From: Mucidula mucida
Lineage: Eukaryota; Basidiomycota; Agaricomycetes; Agaricales; Physalacriaceae
DNA: 64,000 bases
Direction of reading: 5' to 3'
Assembly (NCBI GenBank): GCA_015501055.1
Contig: JADNYV010000046.1
Location: 62,001-126,000 of the forward strand
Part shown: piece after piece, positions 1 through 11,607 of the stretch
Numbering within the stretch: position 1 is the stretch's first letter
How the letters are laid out: each line of letters opens with the position of its first letter
The notes under the pieces: generated by a model
The model's database searches: none
The model's input: the letters and a program-made list of their open reading frames with translations, nothing else
What the model was told of the DNA's origin: nothing
Translations under genes and position numbers: made by a program

Positions 1-1190
1 AGGTTAAACGCGCCCTTCGCAATCTTCTTGGTGATCCCATCGTTCGTGGTCGACAATATCTTTCGAACAACGCTGGAAAGTTGTACTCAGTGACGGACGG
101 AGGGGTAGAACTGCGGGAAAATTTCGCTCAGCTACTCATCCTGGAATCGACAAGCAACAGGTTCGAGAACAACGAGCTGCGCCTTTGACCGCCCTAATGT
201 GTGCCTAGATCACTGGTAGATCTCGTTGAGCATCCTAGAAGATGGAACTTCTTTCAAGGTGAACTACCCTATATTCGTAATATTTTAGTCTTTATTGATC
301 CATTCATTCTTAGGCAAGGGCCAATTAACCACGGAAAACTTTCCGGATGACATGGATACTACGTCTTTGGGATGCACTATCATGCAACGCGACAAATCCC
401 TCGTCTCTGGCATCTTGGACGAGATCCTTGAGTATGTTGACTCGTACGGTGTTGTTCAGGTATGCAGATCCTTGTTTGATGAAAAGCTCCCGTGGGCCCA
501 ATAATAAAAATACTTCAGACCTACTTCGATCATAATCGACCACGTTTTGATCCAGTTGTATGCGTGAACATCCTCAGCTTGTTCTACTCGCACGGTCGCG
601 GGGGCGATCTGGCGGACACGCTGCAGTGGGTGTACGGCGTGCTCATGAACCGGGCTTACCTCGATGGGACCCGTTATTATGCAACGGCGGAGTGCTTCCT
701 CTTCTTCCTTACGCGTCTCCTGCAGAAGACGGGAGACACGGATTTGCACAGTCGCTTGCGGCCCCTGCTGAAAGAGAGGGTAGCGGAGAGGATCGGCGTA
801 CAAGGTGATGCGCTGGCGCTGGCGATGCGGGTCTTGGTCTGCGACTATGTGGGCGTGAGGAACGAGGTTGATTTCCGAGCGCTTCTTGATCTTCAGTGCG
901 ACGACGGAGGCTGGGAGATTGGATGGATGTACACGTATGGATCCTCCGGGATCAAGATTGGCAATCGGGGACTTTCTACCGCGCTTGCGATCCAGGCCAT
1001 CGAAGCTATGCATGCCCTACCGCCTTCACCATCGCCTACCATTGCTGCATCGGAGACAGTCGAGAAGAAGGAAGTCAACCGGAAGCATTTCTCGCTTAGA
1101 AAGACGAGGCATCAGCGAAGTGCCTCCTTCCGAAAATCTCTATCATGGCTGGTCGGGGTGGGGAGGATGCCTGCTGTGATTCACGTATAA
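1..1190 (+). CDS. HAD-like class II terpene cyclase (drimane-synthase type), 3' part
   Basis: The 5' end lies outside the window. Four exons are visible (about 1-160, 209-258, 314-459, 519-1190), joined by 48-59 nt GT-AG introns, and the frame is continuous to the TAA at 1188-1190. Exon 3 encodes [10 protein letters not shown], with the DxDTT motif at 349-363. This is the variant of the class II cyclase DxDD acid motif found in fungal haloacid-dehalogenase-like sesquiterpene cyclases such as AstC, which make drimane diphosphates from farnesyl diphosphate. The rest reads as an alpha-alpha toroid ([10 protein letters not shown] near 896-925). The N-terminal HAD phosphatase half would lie upstream and is not seen, so whether this protein both cyclises and dephosphorylates is inference. 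The Arg/Ser-rich tail after about 1075 is unlike the toroid. I am confident of the cyclase fold family and less sure of the product. Confidence 0.72.
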
Positions 1191-1360
1191 TGACCTATTT
1201 CCCTCCTTCACGAATCGGACAGTCTATAACATGTACGGTAGACTTCTCCTCTGTTGTTGTACTCTCTGTAACAGGTACATCCGGATCATTTTGTACTACT
1301 ATGCTCGCTCTTGTTACTTAGGATACTAATTAGCACTCTTCGTCATCCCAAAATTGAGTC

Positions 1361-3275
1361 TCAAGGACGCCCACAAAGGTACTGCTTATATACAGGGTTA
1401 TTCGTCTCCTCGACGTATGTGTAGTTGAGTTTTTTCAGAAAGGCATCAAATGCGTCGCTTTCTGAAGATGGCACTTGAAGCGCCGCTAATACTTTACCGA
1501 TATCTGAAGCTCAAATGAGTCGACGCTAGGGCGCAATGATACACGTACCAGCGCCGTGATTTCTATAATGGAACATTGTATATTCCAGTCATGTTGAATT
1601 CCAAGAAGGAAATTGCGGAGAGCATTCGGACGTTCAGGAAATTCTGAAGGAATGTGACTTTAGTGTCTACAAAGTCAATAATACATGACGCACCAAATCT
1701 CAAGACGCGTTCGTCAGGCACCACTTGAGAACCGCCGATCATATAACGACCATGGCTTTTGGCGAATTCGTCGTCGCTGATGTCAAAACCTTTCATATCT
1801 TCTTGGGAGAGATCGGAGAGCAGTTTGTTGATTTCTGTGGTGCGATCGTTTGATTCCAGTCGGATGGAAAAAATGATGTGCGCTCTATCAGAAGGACTGT
1901 AGCAGTTGTAGCGATATATAAATTCTGTGATCGCTCTAGGATGGATGATGGTATGGAGACGGATAAAGCTACGAAAGGGTCAAATTGTGGGCTCGACAAA
2001 AGCAGAAAAAGGAACCGCACCTGCCTGGCTTTTCGGGTATATCAACACTGATGAGGGCTTCTCTACCTTCGCCGAGTTCAGCTCGCTCTGCTACGAAGCG
2101 CAGTCTGTCGAAATTCATGTTGGCGCCACTGACCACAGCAACGAAGCGTTTCTGGGCGCCAACGAGGTTGTTGTCTTGTATATAACGTTTGAGTCCTGCT
2201 AAGGCTAGCGCACCCGCCGGCTCTGTCACAGATCGCGTCTCTAGTAAAATAGAAGTTAGCAGAAGTAATGATGAGTCATCCAAACGCTTGCCTTCAAAAA
2301 TGTCTTTGATAGCAGCACAAATTTCATCGTTGTCGGTCTTAACGACACCATCGAGTAGCTCCTTGCAAATGCGAAATGGTTCCTGCCCGACGATTTTGAC
2401 TGCAGTTCCATCGCTAAAGGGACCAACTTCCTTCAACAGGACACGTTCTCCGTTCTGGAGGCTTTGATCCATAGCATCGGCGTCAACGGTTTCGACGCCA
2501 ATGACTTGGGTGTTCGGTCCACCGATCCTTTTGACATATTCGCAGATACCGGCGACAAGTCCACCACCACCGATAGCAGCAAATATGCCATCGAGAGTCT
2601 CGGAACTGGTCATTTGCTTCAGGATTTCCATACCGACTGTACCCTGTCCGGCAATGACTAGAGGATCATCGTAAGGTGGGACAAAAGCAAGCCCGTGGGT
2701 CTCGGCTAGTCGTGCACATTCGGCCTTGGCTTCGTCAAAGTCAGAGCCATGTAATATGACCTTGGCACCCAGACGAGAGACGTTGCGAACTTTGATGGAC
2801 GGGGTTCCACAGGGCATGACAATAGTACACGGTATGCCCAGCCGGGCACCTGAGAGCGCGACACCTTGCGCGTGGTTTCCTAGAAGCCGTGTAAGAAATT
2901 TCCACTGTCCCCAGGGCGAAAAAGCGATCGCGATTCAGCAGAATACGCACACTGACCGGCACTGCAAGTCACGACTCCCTTCCACCGTTCCTCTTCTGTT
3001 AAACTCGCCATAAAGTTGTACGCTCCGCGGATTTTGAAGCTGAAGACCTCCTGGAGGTCTTCTCGCTTGAGCCATATTTCGTTGCCCAGTTTTGCGCTCA
3101 GATTCGAGGCCAGGACAAGGGGTGTTTCCTTCAAAATATCATAAACTTTGGATGTCAAGATCAGGCGCAGATAATCTGGCGTTTTGGACGATAACATGTG
3201 ATGTTTCGCGAGTCGTTGATATGGAAGAGGCTCCGGCGCGTGCGATGCATATTCAAGGGTAGCGCCAGGAGCCAT
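1361..3275 (-). CDS. ILV1: L-threonine dehydratase (threonine deaminase)
   Basis: PLP enzyme that converts threonine to 2-oxobutanoate, the first committed step of isoleucine synthesis. The N-terminal exon carries SFKIRGAYN with the PLP-binding lysine. After a short intron come GNHAQGVA and IGGGGLVAG, the phosphate-binding glycine loop. Two C-terminal ACT-like regulatory segments follow ([12 protein letters not shown] and [14 protein letters not shown]), the usual site of isoleucine feedback. Five introns are inferred. The reading frame breaks once near 1577-1579: the expected FHYRNHGAD segment appears only if one base is added, after which the frame runs to a normal end ([10 protein letters not shown], stop 1361-1363). 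Read literally, the protein would lose roughly its last 50 residues. The start [17 protein letters not shown] lacks an obvious long mitochondrial presequence, although the enzyme is normally mitochondrial. Confidence 0.93.
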
Positions 3276-3535
3276 GGTGGTGAGAGGAGATGAGGACGTG
3301 ACTCGATCAGTTTACGAATAAATACCGAAGCATCACAAGTTTGGCAATGACTTGAACCAAATTCAACCGCTGATGCTGTTTGCAGCCAATGCTTATTCTT
3401 TGTTTCCTACGTCGGACTCGTGTATAGTAATATGCTGAGCTACTTAAACCACTTCGGGTGGCTTGTTTTTAAATCCAGTTCGTGCACACTACCTTCCCGA
3501 GCATTAATATGTGTCTTCTGCTGAATTGACGAGAT

Positions 3536-5026
3536 TCAACTTGATGAATGGATACGATGTAGAACACTTACATGATCAGAAGCCCTGTTATCAATCCTGA
3601 CAACGGCAGATCGGTGAACATCTGTAGAACATTCATATTCTGGTCTTAAAATGACTTATAGTCACTCACGAATGCCGTTGATGTATGTCTGGGCATGGGA
3701 AGAGCCGCTCTCGAACGAATCCGAGTAAGTGTTGGGAACGACGCCCAATTGCAACTCGTGGCGTTTGTTCAGATTCATGAGCTACAGCAATACTAAATTG
3801 CTTGATGCATCGAATTAAGATAGACGAAAACATACCATCGTCAACGCATAGATACGTCCCAAACAGAACGCAAGGCCAACGGAGACTGGATTGGACATGA
3901 TCAGTTTGGGCTGCCGAGATGTGCGGTAACAAACGCGCCGTTATTGTCCATATCACTGAGGTAAACGCAAAGTGCAATGGTTGCTACAATAGAACCAGGC
4001 GCACCGGTCTGAATGGCACCGACAGAAAGGCGCCTGATCAAGCTGAAGAAACGTGAATTGAATGACCAAGTACGTACGAATATGCAGACCAACCTCTGGC
4101 TGTTCTTGAATGTCGATTTCATTGTATGGAGTTGGTAGATAAGGGACACAGCAATGAAAATATCCGCCGCCGCGCTAGCACCTAACCAAACCCTACATCA
4201 AGTTCAGACTCTGCAATGTTTGAATATGGGACTCTCCGCTTACGTCACAGGTATCCTGACGGTACTACGTTCATGGTAGAGGGGATATTTGACAATGGTG
4301 ATTGCTGTTGCGATAGCTCCACCGAACTACCAAAACTCCTAGTTGAGCTTTGAGGCCAATGCTGAAGAGAAAACGTACAGCAGTGAGTGAGATTAATGCG
4401 AGGCAAGGAGTGACGAAGTGGTTGCGGGACCTTTGAGAAAACTCAGTTCTAGTTCGACGACAAAATGCGACTATGAAACTTGCAGATTCCAGAAGCGAGT
4501 GATCAAAAAAGTCTGCACGACGGCAGCAGATGCACCAGTGGTAGACAGATATACTGGAATGGGCTGTGTGAAGTGTAAACGAAGAAAATGAATCATGCAG
4601 CGTCTAAAACTAACCCAGTATTGATTTGACAGATACTCCCTGTCTCCCCAGTGTGTGATTGTGTACTATGTACCGTTGAGAATTGAGGCGTGCTGGCGGA
4701 GTAGAAAGGCATACCAAATACACGCATGCATAGTTGCCAAAGGTCGACAGCGTATCTATGAAGAAGACAAGAACAACAAGAGATTTGAAAAAGTTGTTGT
4801 CGTTCCTGTAGTGTCGAAAGTAGTGTATGACCTGTTGAATTTCGAGCATGTACAAGAACTGATGTCGGCCTATTAGGAGCGCAGATGGTGTAGACGCAGT
4901 GGAGACACAGACCGAGTTTGCCCATGTCCCAACAACCAGAGCACTGGCATGAGATCAGTTGTCGTCTTCACCAGTGAACAATGAGATGGCTTGCCCGATA
5001 GCTTTGTCGATACCAGAGATAGGCAT
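3536..5026 (-). pseudogene. DUF6534-family membrane protein, broken
   Basis: Translated exon pieces match the multi-pass membrane family DUF6534 of Agaricomycetes. In order these are MPISGIDKAIGQAIS, a first helix ending HYFRHYRNDNNFFK, FIDTLSTFGNYACVYL, SAAVVQTFLITRFWN, FGGAIATAITIVKY, VWLGASAAADIFIAVS, LSVGAIQTGAPGSIVAT and SVGLAFCLGRIYALTM. An in-frame TGA (4955-4957) separates the start from the first helix, with no intron of workable size to remove it. A second frame break lies near 3905-3935, between the sixth and seventh helices. Several introns are needed and one (about 4440-4480) would be only 38 nt. Either the gene is decaying or the assembly has base errors here. The 3' end is uncertain (3536 or 3662). 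No function is known for the family. An intact relative sits at 49823-51300. Confidence 0.6.
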
Positions 5027-5369
5027 GGTTGGGGAGGTGGGAAACCACGGCTAGCGAGCAGCAATGTAAGGCTGTCTTTTAAGATCATTTGTACGAGAGT
5101 GCGGAACGAGCTACTGAATGTGATAGCGGCGGGAGACGGGCCTAGATGTGGACATTTGAGACACGGCACAATTGCGACCATTGAAAGAGCGTGGGAGACG
5201 CCGAGAGCAGGCTATAAGTTACTGTAGATCGACGAGATAACAGTGCATATGACAATGATTCGCGTGGTTGGGGGTACAGGAGGTATGGATCCGCTGATGC
5301 GCATCTCTGAAAGTGTTTTCTGATGTGCAGCATCTCAAAGTTAGTTCCTGGCGAGGGCCCTCCATCGTT
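5027..5369. other. intergenic region upstream of two divergent genes
   Basis: The gap between the broken DUF6534 gene (minus) and the PHD-finger gene (plus). An ATG at 5313 is in frame with the PHD gene and could extend it by 19 codons, so part of this stretch may be coding or 5' UTR. I see no recognisable RNA gene, repeat or conserved ORF. Confidence 0.4.
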
Positions 5370-7453
5370 ATGTCTCAAGAGTCGGAAATCTCCGAGGCCG
5401 AGGCCAGCCCTGAGCCGCCGATTAGGGAAGCACCGTGCACAGACCATATCTCATCCTCTGACAGTGAAAGCAGCCAGGTGATGGCACAGGCGTCTTCCAT
5501 GGGTCCCCCACTGTCGCCGCGAGAAACACGTCGTTCTGGTCGTCGCTCAGCCCATTCCGGCTCGACGAGCACATCCAAGTCACCAGACTCGGACCCGATG
5601 CCTCGTCCCAAGGATGGGCCACAGCGTCCATCGCTACCATCGAACAACAGTGGCGGCAGAGGCAAGCGCCTCAAGCAGGAAGATATGGACGATGCCGTCG
5701 TGGACCGCAAGAATGGCCATTCTGGCTCTACAACGTCCTCCAGTTCAGCCCAAGGTGCGCCCACCGGTCGGTCGAGGCGCAAAAAGAAGGACAAGGACGA
5801 GGATGTCGTGCCAGACGACCCGCCTGAAGACATGGTGGACGACGAGCTTGCCCAAGACGAAGACGAAGAGCAAAGTGTTACTCGTTGTGTTTGCGGCAGC
5901 ACTGGTGTGTACCATTCTCGTTCAAAGGTGCCTCGCTAACTCTCATTGTCCAAGGAGAGGACGACCCGGATGCTGGTGAATTCATGGTTCAGTGCGAGAC
6001 GTGCAAGGTCTGGCAACACGGTCTGTGTATGGGTTACGAATCAGAGGATCAGCTGCAGTTCGACGATTATTATTGCGAACTCTGTAAACCTGAACTGCAC
6101 GCAGATCTCTTCAAGTACGCCCGTCATTTGGTCTGAATATCTATGCCCTAACGCGCTGCTATCAAGGAGACTATCTCGTAAAGTCCGCCAATCGTCGACC
6201 ACCTCCCACCACACCGCGGCCGCTGGAAACCGTATGTCCCGGTCGCACTCTCCCTCCCATTCTAGACAGCAGGCGTCCAAGCGCAGAAATACGATGAACA
6301 GCCGCGATGCTGCATTTGACGAGAACCTAAAGGAGATTCTGGAAAGCACGGCGCACGAGGCCGATGGCACACATGACTCCAAGGTCGACAACGACGACGA
6401 AGACATGGAACCAGCACCTACGGGTCGTAGAAAGCGAAAGCGCGCAGACGATGACGCGTAAGTCCTGTCCGTCTACATTCCACAAGGTCTCCTATTGATA
6501 ATATCGCAGTCCTGCCAAAAAAAGAACGAGATCGGCTTCGGTTGGTTCGGAACAACGCGCAAGTTCAAATATTGCGCGAAGCGAAACACCCATGCCAAGC
6601 GCCATGAAGACACCGGTATTATCTGCTCCTCCGGTACGTCCGTCAGGACGGGGAAAACGTGGAGGAGGTCGTAAAGCGGCCGTACTGCACAGTGATGTCC
6701 CTGTCTTGAACGAAAGTGGAGAAGGTGTGTGCCTTCTTGTTCTCTAACCTTGAACAACGCATTGACGTGATGTCTCCAGTTGTGGCTTCCGCCCCAAAAC
6801 GCGGCCATGGTCGTGGCAAAGGCGGTGGCGCGAAAAGAGGCCACGCTTTGACGGCTCCTGCAAGTGCGGCTGCTGAATCACGCAGAAATTTAGCAAACGG
6901 CGCAGGTAGTACTGGTCAATCCCACGCCGAAGGATCTCGTGCCTATCGCAATTCTCATGCCTACGTCGTATCCCAACAACCCCTTTTGACGTCGTGGCAC
7001 CTCCCCGACTACCTTGCGCACATGGAAAACATCTTCCCCACTTCCACCCCTGCCCCGTTGGAGGTACCATCGACCGGTGAAAATGGTATCGAGCTTATTT
7101 CAGAGAGAGGAGTGAAGACCAAATGGCCTGGAAAACGCATGAGCGTTATAGACATGAACAAGAGGGTCAGGGCATTGGTGGAATGGGTCGGTCGAGAACA
7201 GGCCAGTGCATCCGAACGCGTGCGTCGGCGGGAGGCTTTAGAAGAGGCTCTAAAGCAGCAAGCTCTCGATGAAAATGCGATGGTGGTAGATGGTATTCGG
7301 ACGCAGTCACCGCTCCCGCTCCCGCGTCCCAGCTCCACAGCACCTTTCGAGAAATTTGGGTCTGCTGCTTCGTCCGGAAAGACCATGAAACTGATGGAAG
7401 AGCTTATGGAAGAGCTCATCAATTTCCAAGAACGGTTCGGGCGAAGAGGTTGA
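5370..7453 (+). CDS. PHD-finger protein of the Cti6 type (Rpd3L deacetylase complex)
   Basis: Starts at MSQESEISEAEASPEPP; an upstream in-frame ATG at 5313 is the alternative. A Ser/acidic N-terminal third (about 180 residues) leads into a C4HC3 PHD finger split by one intron: RCVCG, then FMVQCETCKVWQHGLCMG and YYCELCKPELH. This arrangement matches yeast Cti6, which reads histone methylation within the Rpd3L histone deacetylase complex. A low-complexity, basic nuclear segment follows (GRRKRKRADDDA). The C-terminal part carries TSWHLPDYLAHMENIF and a predicted helix (VRALVEWVGREQASASERV), as seen in Cti6-like proteins of Agaricomycetes. There are five exons; the introns begin near 5907, 6114, 6460 and 6724. 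No frame breaks. The role in deacetylase recruitment is inferred from the family. Confidence 0.75.
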
Positions 7454-7566
7454 GCGGATGCACGTCTTTTCTTGGTTCTATCTGTCGCATTGTTCCTACT
7501 TGCATATATGTATAATTGTACTAGTCTCCGGTTGTTTTCATACAGTATGTGTTCCGATATTTACTG

Positions 7567-8744
7567 TTACAATGTACCTTTGCTCGCTTCGATGAATGCC
7601 CATGAAGTGTGAACGCCATCTCCTCCCAGTTTGGTCACAACTCCGTCTTGTTCCAACTTCCTAAGATGCAAATTCACTCCATGTGCTGCTGGTAACCACA
7701 GGTTCTCCGGATAAGCCGCATAGATTCTGGCAACCAATGTCCAAGTTGTCCAGTTACTGTCTGATGCTGAGCTCTCCATTTCAGATGGGGAGGAGCGAAG
7801 AACCTCGAGGATTTGAGTCTCGCGTTCCAATCGGTGCTGGATGTAAGTGGATATGGTGTCTTTACCAGATTGTACTACGGGGCCGTGGCCAGGATAGAGC
7901 ACGTCGTAGGACATGCCATTTCCGGCCCCAAAGTCTAGCATTTTGCGTAGACTAGAGATATAGGTGGAAAGATCTTCAAATACTGCGGTACCTTGTCCGA
8001 GAACGGTGTCCGCGGTGTATAGAGCACGGTCAAAAGGGAGGTAAAGACAGACAGAATCGACAGTATGACCTGGCGTGTGAAGAATTTGTAAGTTGTTGAG
8101 TGATTGTCCCTCAATGAGGTCGTGGAAAGGATTTCCTTCCAGAGATGGGAAGAAGGAGTTGGGGGGTAGGGACTCTAGTATAGAGGGCAAAGTGACGGAG
8201 GAATGAGACTGCAGCTGCTTCCCTTCGGGTATTGGGAACTTGTGCATACGAGGCGGTTTGAAAGGAATCCCTGGCTTGGTTTCGTCCCAAAGCCTACGAA
8301 GGAGAGAAAGAACAGCAGGGATGCCACCGACATGGTCATGATGCCAATGAGATATCACAATATCAGATATGTGCTGTTGTTGGGGATCTGAGAGAGATGC
8401 AGTTTCTCGGAGGGCAGATTCAAGAACTGGAATATAGTCATCACGACCTTCCCCAGTATCTATCAGAGTGTATGGATTCTTGCTTCCAACGATGTAGGTA
8501 TTAGTGCCTGCAGAGACATCAAGCCCAGAAAGTATTTCTGAAAACAAGTCATTCACCCTGTAGAGTAAACTTTCCTGGGTTCTGGGATTGATGAGTAAGA
8601 TAGAATGAGTGTTGATTGTCAGACTTACTTGGCCAAGTACTCTAACCACATTGTCGCTAAGCTATGGAAAGTGAAGCGCGGTACTCTCGCAATGGAAGAA
8701 ATTCCTACTCTAGTGATTGACGCGAGAGCCTCGAGCTTGTCCAT
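7567..8744 (-). CDS. metallo-beta-lactamase-fold hydrolase, LACTB2-like
   Basis: Starts MDKLEALASITR. After three short introns the N-terminus reads LSDNVVRVLGQ, NPGKFTLQ and GTNTYIVGSKNPYTLIDTG, which is the LACTB2-type beginning. The HxHxDH metal motif is in ISHWHHDHVGGIPAV, a further His ligand in ILHTPGHTVDS, an Asp in LYTADTVLG, and the last His in VLYPGHGPVV. A C-terminal winged-helix-like region (HLRKLEQDGVVTKLGG) completes the protein at about 320 residues, the usual family length. Animal LACTB2 is a mitochondrial single-strand endoribonuclease, and fungal members also include polyketide-releasing thioesterases such as AptB-type proteins. There is no polyketide synthase nearby, so the housekeeping role is favoured. 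Divergent from CWC22 with 159 bp between start codons. Confidence 0.85.
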
Positions 8745-8903
8745 GACGGTGACTTCAGAGTGATCGAAGTTGTGTGCACGTGTTTGGATTCCTGCTAGTT
8801 GACCGCCACCACTGTGCACGTACATCATGTCCTCGCCCAATGGCCCTTCGTCGAAGAGAAAGAGGTGTGGACTCCTCTACTATCTCGCAGTTTCATTATT
8901 CTA

Positions 8904-11476
8904 ATGGTAACTCAAAGGTCGGATTCCCCTCCTCAAAACGACGACTATCCACCCACCTCACGACGTCGTTCGAAATCTCCCCGTACCGACATTAGAGTCG
9001 CCGATATCGACCCAGTGCGAAAGGCGGAGCGTGAGCGCCAGCTCGCTGCACGTGTTGCTGCAATGGAACTCGAAAAGTCGGACAAACCAAAGGATGTGGA
9101 AAAGAGCAGAGAATCCGACGCACAGGCCGAGTTTGCGAAGCTCGTCGGATCTCGTTCTGGAGGGGTGTATATGCCCCCAGCTCGCTTACGTGCGCTCCAA
9201 GCAGCTGCCTCCGCCGACAAAGCCAGTCCAGAGTACCAACGACTTTCATGGGACGCCCTCCGCAAATCCATTACGGGTATTGTCAATCGAGTCAACATCA
9301 CCAATATCAAGGATATCGTCCCCGAGCTGTTCTCCGAAAACCTCATTCGTGGTAAAGGACTATTTGCTCGTAGCATTATGAAAGCTCAGGCGTCGAGTTT
9401 ACCATTCACCCCGGTATTCGCGGCCTTGGTGGCAATCATCAACTCCAAAATTCCTTCAGTTGGCGAGCTCTTGTTAATGCGGCTCGTCAGTCAATTTCGC
9501 CGTGCATTTAAAAGAAACGACAAGGTGCGTGTCGGAATGATTGGCGTTGAATATACTCTAAACACAAACACAGATCGTCTGTCACTCTTCGACGACTTTT
9601 ATTGCTCATCTCGTCAACCAGTCTGTTGCCCATGAGCTTATCGCTCTCGAAATTCTGGTACTACTTCTTGAAAAGCCAACCGACGACTCTATAGACATTG
9701 CCGTCAGTTTCATGCGGGAAGTTGGTGCTTTGTTGGCAGAAAACTCGCCCAAGGCCAATGCTTCCATTTACGAACGATTCCGCGCTGTTCTTAACGAGGG
9801 CACGATTAGTCATCGTGTCCAGTATATGATCGAAGTTCAAATGCAAGTTCGGAAAGACAAGTACAAGGAAAATCCTATTCTCCCCGATGGATTGGACTTG
9901 GTAGATGAAGATGACCAAGTAACCCATGAAGTCCAGCTCCAGCAAGAGTTGAAGGTAGAGGAGGGCCTCAGTACGTTATCGTCTCTCTGTCGACACCAGA
10001 AACTCCTTACACCATTACCAGACATTTTCAAGTTCGATCCGAACTATCTTGAAAAAGAAGAACAATACAAGTCAATCAAGGCAGAGATTCTCGGGGAAGA
10101 TTCGGAGGAAGACGATGAATCTGGTTCCGACGAGTCCAGCGAGGCAGATGAACACGAAGGTTCGTGCCATATATCATCCGTCATTTTACTTCTTTTCACA
10201 GATATCAGTTGCTCCTGAGAAGGAGGGTATTGAGGACCGCACGGAAACCAATCTAGTCAATCTTCGTCGCACCATCTATTTGACTATCATGAACGCCCTC
10301 AACTACGAAGAAGCGGTCCACAAACTCATGAAAGTGCAGATTGAAGAAGGGCAGGAGGTTCGTTCCTTGTAACGTTACATGAGCCAAACTCACGCAATAT
10401 TCTAGATTGAACTCATCAACATGATTATTGAGTGTTGTTCGCAGGAGCGCTCGTACTCAACTTTCTATGGTTTGATCGGCGAACGGTTCAGTAAACTCAA
10501 CCGGGTCTGGACTGAATGCCTCGAACAAGCCTTCAACAACTATTACACTACCATTCATCGCTACGAAACCAACCGACTTCGTAACATTGCCCGATTCTTT
10601 GGGCATCTCATGGCTACGGATTCTATATCCTGGGTGGTCTTGGAGTGTGTCAGAATGAACGAAGATGACACGACATCCAGTTCGCGTATCTTCGTTAAAA
10701 TCATGATGCAGGAGATGATGGAGAGCTTGGGTCTAAAAGTATTGGTGGAACGCTTTAAGGATCCCGAAATCAAGCATGCATGCCAGGGAATGTTCCCAAC
10801 GGATGTGCCGAAGAACACTAGGTTTTCTATCAATTACTTCACCAGTATCGGTCTTGGCGCTATCACGGAGGACATGCGTGAATACTTGAAGGTGTGTTTC
10901 TTTTTCGAATACATGTTCGGTCACTCATTTATTTCAGAATGCCCCGAAAGTTATCCTTGAGCAGAGGCGCATGTTGGAGGCGCAATCCTCGGATTCGGAT
11001 TCTTCAGATTCAGACTCTTCAGACTCAGATTCGTCGTCGGATGATTCGTCGGACTCTGATGATTCTGTTGATTCAGGTCGGCTCGCCGTCGTGGTGAATC
11101 ACCACCGCGTCGGCGTCGCCACAGTTCAGTAGATTCCAGGACGTCCGTTCGAAGAAGACGTGATTTGCCGTCGCCTGTTCGCAGACGGCGAGACTCACCT
11201 TCGCCGCCCAGGAAACGACGCGATTCGCCTTCGCCGCCTCGTCGAAGAAGAGACTCTCCGTCACCTCGGCGCGTTCGCTCTCCTTCACCACCTGCCCGTC
11301 GCAGGGACAGACGGGACTCTCCCGACTATCGTCCTTCTAGGCGCTCGCCTTCGCCTCCAAGGAGAAGGGATGTCTCCATGTCTCCACCTCCTGGAAAAAC
11401 GAGGGATTCCGGATATGGAAACAGGGCACGGTCTCCCCGGCGCGAAAGTGGAAGAAGGGAAGGTCGTTATCATTGA
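8904..11476 (+). CDS. CWC22: pre-mRNA splicing factor CWC22
   Basis: Spliceosome component that contacts the catalytic core and, in animals, loads eIF4A3. A charged N-terminus is followed by [11 protein letters not shown] and the MIF4G domain ([17 protein letters not shown] through [12 protein letters not shown]). An acidic linker ([12 protein letters not shown]) and the MA3 domain follow ([18 protein letters not shown] through [17 protein letters not shown]). The tail is a Ser/Asp run and then an Arg/Ser-rich repeat ([10 protein letters not shown] units, about 11150-11400). Introns begin near 9524, 9972, 10160, 10357, 10891 and, inferred, 11033. The last, 44-nt intron is needed to carry the Ser/Asp run into the Arg/Ser frame. 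The ATG at 8904 was chosen because upstream codons in that frame do not resemble the family. Confidence 0.92.
11033..11076 (+). other. inferred 44-nt intron hidden inside the CWC22 Ser/Asp run
   Basis: Without splicing, the Ser/Asp-rich frame runs to a stop near 11130 and misses the Arg/Ser-rich tail, which is open in another frame up to 11476. Removing GT(11033)...AG(11076) joins the two frames exactly, giving ...[26 protein letters not shown] element inside could be the branch point. The intron sequence itself reads as an acidic repeat, so retention would give a shorter isoform without the SR tail. Confidence 0.55.
11150..11410 (+). repeat. in-gene Arg/Ser-rich repeat of CWC22
   Basis: Degenerate units encoding [22 protein letters not shown] and [11 protein letters not shown], followed by [13 protein letters not shown] copies. 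This is an SR-type tail typical of splicing factors and probably a phosphorylation and protein-interaction surface. Confidence 0.75.
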
Positions 11477-11607
11477 TTCTGGTATTGTAGCTGTACAAGT
11501 ACTGTTAGTATACGCAAATACTGGGCTGCGTGCATCGTGTTATCACTCAAATGACATTACGTAACCAGTACTGCTCTCGTTCTCTGTCCATCAAGCCTGT
11601 CGACGGA

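Noticed and set aside
7567..8744. LACTB2-like protein as a polyketide-releasing thioesterase
   Set aside because: There is no polyketide synthase in the neighbourhood, and the N-terminus and C-terminal winged helix fit the housekeeping LACTB2 group better.
11160..11564. A 134-codon frame overlapping the end of CWC22
   Set aside because: It lies in a different frame of the Arg/Ser repeat; repetitive codons keep the alternative frames open.
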